Shown here in pieces: positions 59,138 through 64,000 of a stretch of 64,000 nt of DNA. A program made the translations under genes and the position numbers. Positions within the stretch are counted from its first letter, which is position 1, and each line of letters opens with the position of its first letter. The notes beneath the pieces were generated by a model, which was not told the DNA's origin, made no database searches, and saw only the letters and a list, made by a program, of their open reading frames with translations. The DNA is from Mycobacterium angelicum (GTDB lineage: Bacteria; Actinomycetota; Actinomycetes; Mycobacteriales; Mycobacteriaceae): positions 1-64,000 of the forward strand of contig NZ_MVHE01000008.1 in NCBI RefSeq assembly GCF_002086155.1. Direction: 5' to 3'.

Positions 59138-59594
59138 ACTCGATTGCTGTCTTGCCGATTCGAACCGGCGTACCTATCGGAACTCGTACCGCAGTCGTCA
59201 CCTTCGCCCTGTCAAGGTAAGTGCCGTTGGTCGATCCTAAGTCCTCGACGTACCATTCCGAGCCGCGCTGAGACAGCCTGGCGTGCCGCGTCGAGGCGTA
59301 ATCGTCGGTCAATACCAACGTCGAGTCGTCAGCGCGCCCAATCAACACCGGCTGCCCACTCAATGTGATGCGGGCGCCGGTCAGCGCCCCCTCGGTTACC
59401 ACCAGATAGCGCGCCACATCTCTGCTCTGGCGCGACGGCAACAGCGTGCCGCGCAGAGCCAGCCCGCGGCGCACCATGACGGCTCCGGTCGGTGCATAGA
59501 TATCGGTACGCAAAATCCGTAGCACCGACCAGATGAAAATCCACAACAGCATTAAAAATCCGGCACGCGTCAGCTGCAGTACCAACCCCTGCAT
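59127..59594 (-). CDS. fhaB: FhaB (FipA) forkhead-associated protein
   Basis: 155 residues from ATG 59594, as in Rv0019c; the frame is open to 59663 but no family match exists there. N-terminal transmembrane helix (~9-25), then an FHA domain with the phosphothreonine-binding RADDSTLVLTDDYASTRHARL-type motif (20-residue core) and the GSTNGTYLD strand. A substrate of PknA/PknB that bridges division proteins. First gene of the fhaB-pstP-rodA-pbpA-pknA-pknB chain. Confidence 0.93.
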   Translation of the reverse strand: MQGLVLQLTRAGFLMLLWIFIWSVLRILRTDIYAPTGAVMVRRGLALRGTLLPSRQSRDVARYLVVTEGALTGARITLSGQPVLIGRADDSTLVLTDDYASTRHARLSQRGSEWYVEDLGSTNGTYLDRAKVTTAVRVPIGTPVRIGKTAIELRP

Positions 59595-59720
59595 CTGGCG
59601 TCCTTTCCGTCCTGGCGCTGTCCACCCCGCGCCCGTCACGAGCGAGCACATCAGCAAAGTCACGATACTTTGATGGTGAGCGACGTGGCGTCAAGCGCGG
59701 CAGCTTTGCGCCCAGCGGGT

Positions 59721-61412
59721 TCAGTGAATCCGGACGATGATCTCGGAATGGCCCAAGCGGATCACGTCGCCATCAGCCAATTGCCACTCCTGCACCGGCG
59801 CGTTATTGACCGTGGTGCCGTTGGTGGAATTCAAGTCCGATAGCAGCGCGACCTGTCCGTCCCAGCGGATTTCGAGGTGACGGCGTGAGACGCCGGTGTC
59901 GGGCAACCGGAACTGCGCGTCCTGCCCGCGCCCGACGATGTTGGAGCCGTCGCGCAATTGGTAGGTGCGGCCGCTGCCGTCGTCGAGCTGGAGGGTGACC
60001 GAAAGCGCTGAGGACCCGTAGCCGCCCTGCCCGTAGCCGCCGTAGCCGCCGCCCTGGCCGTAGTCGGGCGCCGGAGGCTGACCGTAATCGGGCGCCGCCG
60101 ACTGGCCGTAGTCGTAGTCGCTGCGGGCCGGCTCGGCGTATCCGCCCTGCGGGGCGTATCCGCCTGGCGCCGCGGTTTCGGCGTATTGGGTGTAGTCGCC
60201 GCCCTGGCCGTAGTCCTGGCGACCGTATCCGCCGCCACCCTGCTGGTAGCCCTGGTCGTACCCGCCGCCCTGATCGGGGTAGGACGGTTGCTGCGGCTCC
60301 GGAGCTGCCGGGGGCGCTGCATAGCTCTGTTCCTGGCGAGCCGGCTCACGGCCGTAGTCGCCGTAACCGCCGCCATAGCCGGGCTGGCCACCGCCTTGCG
60401 GGGCGCCCTGTGGAGCGCCCTGTGGCGATCCATAGCCACCGCCTTGGCGGTAACCCTGGTCATAACCCTGGTCGTAGCCTTGACCGCCATAGCCGGCGGG
60501 CGGACCCGCGGGCGGTCGTTGCTCATACGACTGCTGGTAGCCACCCTGCTGGCCCGGGTCTTGGTAGCCGCGCTGGTCCTGGTAGCCACCTTGATCGGGG
60601 TAGCCGCCCCGCTGATCCTGGTAGCCGCCGTGTCCCTGGTCCTGGTAGCCGCGCTGGTCTTGGTAGCCGCCCTGGTCGGGGTAGCCGCCGCGCTGGTCTT
60701 GGTAGCCGCCCTGGTCGGGGTAGCCGCCGCGTTGGTCTTGGTAGCCGCCCTGGTCGGGGTAACCACCCTGGTCCTGGTGCGGCGGGTAACCCTGCTGGGG
60801 CGGGTAGCCGCCTTCCGGTGGGTACCCCGGTGCGCCTTGCGGGCCCGGGCCCCCGCGCGGGTCCTCCTGGGGACGCGCGTAGCGCTCGTCGTAGTACTCG
60901 TCGGGTCGCCCCTGCCCCTGACCGCGGTAGCTCGGATTGTCAGTCATCGGTCGTACTCCTGGTTCTGCGGCATACGCATGATTTGATTGTGGCCGGGCGA
61001 AATCGGTGACTGTCGGGCGGGGCTCGACGTCGGGGTTAACCGCCCCGCGGGCGCGGAGCTGGCCAGTGTGTAGGTTCGGTGACTGCTCGAATCGGACGAC
61101 CACCTCACCATACGTTTGCCACCCCTGTTCTTGGATATAGTCCGCCAGGTATCGAGCAAAAGCGCTCGACGTGAGATCCGGGTCAGCGCCCAACTTCTCG
61201 AAGTCGTGCACACTGAGGGTAATGATGTATTCGTTGGGCGCCAAAAGGCGATTTCCCTGCAGCGAGTGCACGCCGTCGGCCGCTTCGCGGCGCAACAGTG
61301 CTTCGACCTCCTGCGGCACGATCGACCCGCCGAACATCCGGGCAAACGCATCTCCTACGGTCGCTTCGAGTTTGCGCTCGATGCGCTGAACAAGCCCTTT
61401 CTGGCTACCCAT
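59721..61412 (-). CDS. fhaA: FhaA forkhead-associated protein with tyrosine/glutamine-rich repeats
   Basis: 563 residues (Rv0020c is 527). An N-terminal helical domain (~1-130, IERKLEATVGDAFARMFGG; binding partner domain), a long disordered centre of GGYPDQGGYQDQR-type units, and a C-terminal FHA domain (~480-563; NIVGRGQDAQFRLPDTGVSR and LNSTNGTTVNN). Binds phosphorylated MurJ and regulates peptidoglycan synthesis. The extra length lies in the repeat region. 126 bp upstream of fhaB, probably with its own promoter. Confidence 0.93.
   Translation of the reverse strand: MGSQKGLVQRIERKLEATVGDAFARMFGGSIVPQEVEALLRREAADGVHSLQGNRLLAPNEYIITLSVHDFEKLGADPDLTSSAFARYLADYIQEQGWQTYGEVVVRFEQSPNLHTGQLRARGAVNPDVEPRPTVTDFARPQSNHAYAAEPGVRPMTDNPSYRGQGQGRPDEYYDERYARPQEDPRGGPGPQGAPGYPPEGGYPPQQGYPPHQDQGGYPDQGGYQDQRGGYPDQGGYQDQRGGYPDQGGYQDQRGYQDQGHGGYQDQRGGYPDQGGYQDQRGYQDPGQQGGYQQSYEQRPPAGPPAGYGGQGYDQGYDQGYRQGGGYGSPQGAPQGAPQGGGQPGYGGGYGDYGREPARQEQSYAAPPAAPEPQQPSYPDQGGGYDQGYQQGGGGYGRQDYGQGGDYTQYAETAAPGGYAPQGGYAEPARSDYDYGQSAAPDYGQPPAPDYGQGGGYGGYGQGGYGSSALSVTLQLDDGSGRTYQLRDGSNIVGRGQDAQFRLPDTGVSRRHLEIRWDGQVALLSDLNSTNGTTVNNAPVQEWQLADGDVIRLGHSEIIVRIH
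60570..60780. repeat. In-frame ~39-bp repeats in fhaA
   Basis: Units of about 39 bp (plus-strand TGGTAGCCGCCCTGGTCGGG is part of each) repeated with small changes, coding for GGYPDQ and GGYQDQR. The middle copies (about 60650-60765) are almost identical. All are in frame. Confidence 0.8.
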
Positions 61413-61646
61413 TTTTCAGCGCTCGCCCCACTCGTCCTGGATTTCACCGGCGCAAGGCAAACGACTCGCCCGCGTGTCGTGTCAATTAAGCATGCTATCG
61501 GGACACTGCGACGATGCGGCACCGTGAGAATCCTGAGAATCGGATCGAGACTGTTCAGAGATCTCTGGCCGCGGGACTGCCGGGCAATGCCCGCCGCAGC
61601 GGCTGGGGCGCGCGGCTACTACAGTGGTATGGTCCTCCGGTTGTTC

Positions 61647-61732
61647 GGGCGAGTGGCGGAATGGCAGACGCGCTGGCTTCAGGTGCCAGTGTCCTTCGGG
61701 ACGTGGGGGTTCAAGTCCCCCTTCGCCCACCA
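61647..61732 (+). tRNA. leuT: tRNA-Leu (CAG anticodon)
   Basis: 86 nt class II tRNA: acceptor GGGCGAG with TTCGCCC, anticodon CAG at 61680-61682 between CTGGC and GCCAG, a long variable arm (TGTCCTTCGGGACG), T-arm GGGGG-TTCAAGT-CCCCC. The CCA end is encoded at 61730-61732. Located after fhaA as in M. tuberculosis. Confidence 0.96.
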
Positions 61733-61744
61733 GCTTCATGAGTT

Positions 61745-61777
61745 ACAGAAACCCCGGCCATCGGCCGGGGTTTCTGT
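61745..61777 (+). terminator. Hairpin terminator after tRNA-Leu
   Basis: Perfect 15-bp stem ACAGAAACCCCGGCC (61745-61759), loop ATC, and its exact complement (61763-61777). The descending arm ends in TTTCTGT, serving as a short U-rich tail. Typical of tRNA terminators. Confidence 0.88.
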
Positions 61778-61783
61778 TGCTTG

Positions 61784-61847
61784 CGTCGAGATTGCCCTGA
61801 GGGTCGTGGGTGGGCCTCCGATCACGACCCTCAGGGCGATCTCGGCG
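61784..61847. repeat. Long palindromic repeat downstream of tRNA-Leu
   Basis: Arms of 25 bp (61784-61808 and 61823-61847) with only two mismatches, both G-T capable, around a 14-bp loop. The arm starts CGTCGAGATTGCCCTGAGGG. Related to the repeat after tRNA-Ala (47900-47972). The rest of the region 61848-62096 contains no gene that I can support; it presumably carries the promoter of the next gene. Confidence 0.88.
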
Positions 61848-62096
61848 ACGGCCTATGCCCCAGGTGGATCCTCTATATCCGAAGCGTCGCTGCATATGGC
61901 GTACTACGCTGCCTTTACCCGACAGCGGAAATGGCCGCGCGACCTTTCTTTCACGGCGCGACGATTGGGACGATGAGGAGGATGTCCACATAGCCGGTCG
62001 AATTGCTGACGCGCCAGGCAACGGCGCAGGCGGTCTCGGAAATCACGCTGACCTGAGGCCGCCGACACTGTCGGCAGTGATTCGCCCCCCACGGTC

Positions 62097-63101
62097 ATGA
62101 GCGAAGGCTCGGTCCTCTCACCCACGCCGTATGTCTTCAGCGGCAAGACGCAGACGACACACGGAATGGTGCTGGGCAGGTTCCTGCCGCCCCATGCCGG
62201 ACACGTATACCTTTGCGAGTTCGCGCGCCGCTGGGTAGACGATCTGACGATCATCATCTCGGTACAGGCCGGCGACCCGTTTTCGGGCACTCAACGCCTG
62301 GCCTGGATGCAGGAACTGTTCCCCTTCGACCGCGTGGTCTATCTCGCCAGCGAGAACCCGCAGCAGCCGTCGCCGCACCCCCCCTCCTGGGACGTCTGGA
62401 AGGTATGGCTGGAGGAGGTCCTGCCAAGGCGACCCGACTTCGTCTTCTCGTCGGAGCCCTACGGCGCGGAGTTCGCCAAAATCTTCGGGGCGCGCTTCGT
62501 GTCGGTCGATCAGCCGCGCTCCATCGTTCCGATCAGCGCGACGCGCATCCGCGCGGACCCGTTTGCCAACTGGCAGCACATCCCCCGCTGTGTGCGCCCC
62601 GCATTCGTGAAGCGGGTCAGCGTCCTGGGACCGCAATCCACCGGGAAGAGTGCCCTCGCACGAGCGCTGGCCGAAAGACTCGGCACGAGGTGGGTTCCGG
62701 AGTGGGCGAGGGTACGGGAAGCCCTGGCCGCCGATTCGCCTGCGGAACTGGATTGGGCCGAAATCGTTCGCGGACAAATCGCTTCCGAGGAAGCTTTGGC
62801 CCGCGATGCCGATCGCGTGCTCATCTGCGACACCGATCCGCTGGCGACCGCGATGCGGGTCGAGTTGCTGCTGGGCAGCTGCCCCCCGGGGCTTCGCGAA
62901 ATAGCCAGGCGCCCTTACGATCTCACCCTCCTCACCGCCCCGGACCCCGATACCGGCGAGTTCTTCGCGCATTGTGAGCGCGCACTTCGCGAGGCGGGCC
63001 GACCCTTCATGGTGGTCAGCGGCAGTACCGAAGAGCGGATTGCGACGGCTTTGCACGCTGTCGAAAAGCTGGCGACTTCCGGGCAGCCATGCCGACCGTG
63101 A
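62097..63101 (+). CDS. NadR-like NMN adenylyltransferase / ribosylnicotinamide kinase
   Basis: 334 residues from ATG 62097. The N-terminal domain (~20-165) has the adenylyltransferase motif GRFLPPHAGH (27-36) and a later PISATRIR, equivalent to the ISxTxxR signature. The C-terminal kinase-like domain starts with a P-loop GPQSTGKSALARAL (~177-190). No N-terminal DNA-binding domain, so it would be a bifunctional NAD-salvage enzyme, not a repressor. It is not the gene found here in M. tuberculosis (Rv0021c). The MFS gene overlaps its 3' end by 13 bp. Confidence 0.82.
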   Translation: MSEGSVLSPTPYVFSGKTQTTHGMVLGRFLPPHAGHVYLCEFARRWVDDLTIIISVQAGDPFSGTQRLAWMQELFPFDRVVYLASENPQQPSPHPPSWDVWKVWLEEVLPRRPDFVFSSEPYGAEFAKIFGARFVSVDQPRSIVPISATRIRADPFANWQHIPRCVRPAFVKRVSVLGPQSTGKSALARALAERLGTRWVPEWARVREALAADSPAELDWAEIVRGQIASEEALARDADRVLICDTDPLATAMRVELLLGSCPPGLREIARRPYDLTLLTAPDPDTGEFFAHCERALREAGRPFMVVSGSTEERIATALHAVEKLATSGQPCRP

Positions 63102-64000
63102 ATCAAGACCAAGCCAGCTATCCCGACAAGATCGACGCCAGACTGTGGCGGATAGCCGGAGTGTGCGTCCTGGGCTCCTTCATGAACCTGTTGGACACCA
63201 CCGTCGTCACGGTCGCACAACGCACCTGGGTCGCCACCTTCGGCTCGAGCCAGGCCATCGTCGGCTGGACCATTACCGGTTACACGCTCGCCTTGGCCGC
63301 CGTGATCCCGTTATCAGGCTGGGCCGCCGACCGTTTCGGCACCAAGCGAATCTTCGTGGGCTCAGTTCTGGCCTTCACCCTGGGCTCACTGCTGTGCGCG
63401 GTAGCGCCGAACATCACCCTGCTGATCGCGGCCCGGGTGGTGCAGGGCATCGGCGGTGGCCTGCTCACCACGCTCACCCTCACTATCGTGAACCGCGAGG
63501 CAGGCCCGAAACGCGTCGGCCGGGTGATGGCCGTGTTGGGGATCCCCGTCGTGCTCGCCCCGGCCTTCGGTCCCGTAGTTGGCGGTTGGCTCATCGACAG
63601 CTACAGCTGGCAATGGATCTTCTGGGTCAATCTGCCGGTCGGCGTGGCCGCAATCGGCCTCGCCGCGATGGTGCTACCCAGCGACGACCCGGCGCCGCAG
63701 GAAACCTTCGACGTCATCGGAATGCTGCTGCTCTCACCCGGCCTGCCGGCCCTGCTGTACGGGATGTCAGAAATCCCCAGCCGCGGCACCATGGCGGACC
63801 GTCATGTGTGGATTCCGGTGGCCACCGGTACGGCGTTGATCGGCGGGTTCGTGTTCCATGCCCTGTACCGCACGAACAAACCGCTCATCGATCTGCGTCT
63901 GTTGACCAACCGGGCGTTCACACTCACCAACGCGGCGATGTTCTTCTACATCGTCTCGACTTTCGGCGCCTCGGTACTGTGGCCCAGCTACTTCCAGCAG
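63089..64000 (+). CDS. DHA2-type major facilitator transporter (3' end outside window)
   Basis: Open frame of 304 codons to the right edge from ATG 63089; GTG 63098 (GTGA overlap with the NadR-like stop) is an equally good start. Helix 1 contains the DHA2 motif GSFMNLLDTTVVTVA, followed by the motif A loop GWAADRFGTKRIFVG and the motif C helix GIPVVLAPAFGPVVGG (GxxxGPxxGG). It belongs to the 14-helix EmrB/QacA drug-H+ antiporter group. The overlap suggests co-expression with the NAD-salvage gene; a nicotinamide riboside or pyridine-related substrate is only a guess. Confidence 0.85.
   Translation, partial: MPTVNQDQASYPDKIDARLWRIAGVCVLGSFMNLLDTTVVTVAQRTWVATFGSSQAIVGWTITGYTLALAAVIPLSGWAADRFGTKRIFVGSVLAFTLGSLLCAVAPNITLLIAARVVQGIGGGLLTTLTLTIVNREAGPKRVGRVMAVLGIPVVLAPAFGPVVGGWLIDSYSWQWIFWVNLPVGVAAIGLAAMVLPSDDPAPQETFDVIGMLLLSPGLPALLYGMSEIPSRGTMADRHVWIPVATGTALIGGFVFHALYRTNKPLIDLRLLTNRAFTLTNAAMFFYIVSTFGASVLWPSYFQQ

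Noticed and set aside
60570..60780. CRISPR-like array in fhaA
   Set aside because: Repeats are contiguous coding units without unique spacers.
60186..60986. Plus-strand frame resembling a multi-pass membrane protein
   Set aside because: Antisense shadow of the FhaA repeat region; valine/alanine runs result from reverse reading of GYPDQ repeats.
61743..62021. 92-codon minus-strand frame between tRNA-Leu and the NadR-like gene
   Set aside because: Covers the terminator and palindromic repeat, has low-complexity serine/arginine content and no family match.

Overview
The window is a stretch of a slow-growing Mycobacterium chromosome spanning the replication origin, about 35 kb before dnaA and 28 kb after it. 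Gene content and order follow M. tuberculosis Rv3879c to Rv3924c and then Rv0001 to Rv0020c, with local differences. The protein matches named here come from recalled family sequences, not from a search. A 420-residue intein in GyrA points to a species of the kansasii / gordonae / malmoense / leprae type, but the species is not fixed by what can be seen.

Region 1 (1-5.7 kb, minus strand) is the distal end of the ESX-1 type VII secretion locus: espK (cut by the window edge), espL, espB, eccE1 and mycP1. Region 2 (5.9-15 kb, minus strand) is an ESX-2 locus: eccA2, eccE2, mycP2, eccD2, an Rv3888c-type ATPase, espG2, esxC and esxD, all intact and mostly coupled by overlapping stop/start codons. 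The operon begins at esxD. The PE/PPE pair and the motor and membrane genes eccC2 and eccB2 are absent, as is the cpnT-esxE-esxF block that follows them in M. tuberculosis. The next gene is the Rv3906c homologue.

Region 3 (15-29 kb) holds pcnA, mutT4, an Rv3909-type envelope protein, murJ with a pseudokinase tail, sigM and its anti-sigma factor, trxB-trxC, cwlM and an Rv3916c homologue. Region 4 (29-35 kb, minus strand) is the origin-proximal cluster parB-parA-rsmG-jag-yidC-yidD-rnpA-rpmH, with two perfect parS sites. Region 5 (35.5-47.5 kb, plus strand) is dnaA-oriC-dnaN-recF-dciA-gyrB-gyrA and a DUF3566 gene.

Region 6 (47.6-61.7 kb) carries tRNA-Ile, a tiny membrane protein gene, tRNA-Ala, cwsA, ppiA, crgA, a DUF881 gene, trpG, the phospho-signalling and cell-elongation operon fhaA / fhaB-pstP-rodA-pbpA-pknA-pknB (minus strand), and tRNA-Leu. 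Many products act together in envelope growth: PknB/PknA/PstP control phosphorylation, and known targets CwlM, MurJ and FhaA are all encoded here. Region 7 (62-64 kb) is a NadR-like NAD-salvage gene coupled to a DHA2-type transporter beside tRNA-Leu, a probable strain- or species-specific insertion.

Notable small elements are a MIRU-type repeat that splits the fhaB-pstP junction, a 56-bp tandem repeat before mutT4, an 11-bp tandem repeat at the espB-eccE1 junction, and a related palindromic repeat after two tRNA genes. No rRNA, CRISPR array or insertion sequence was seen.
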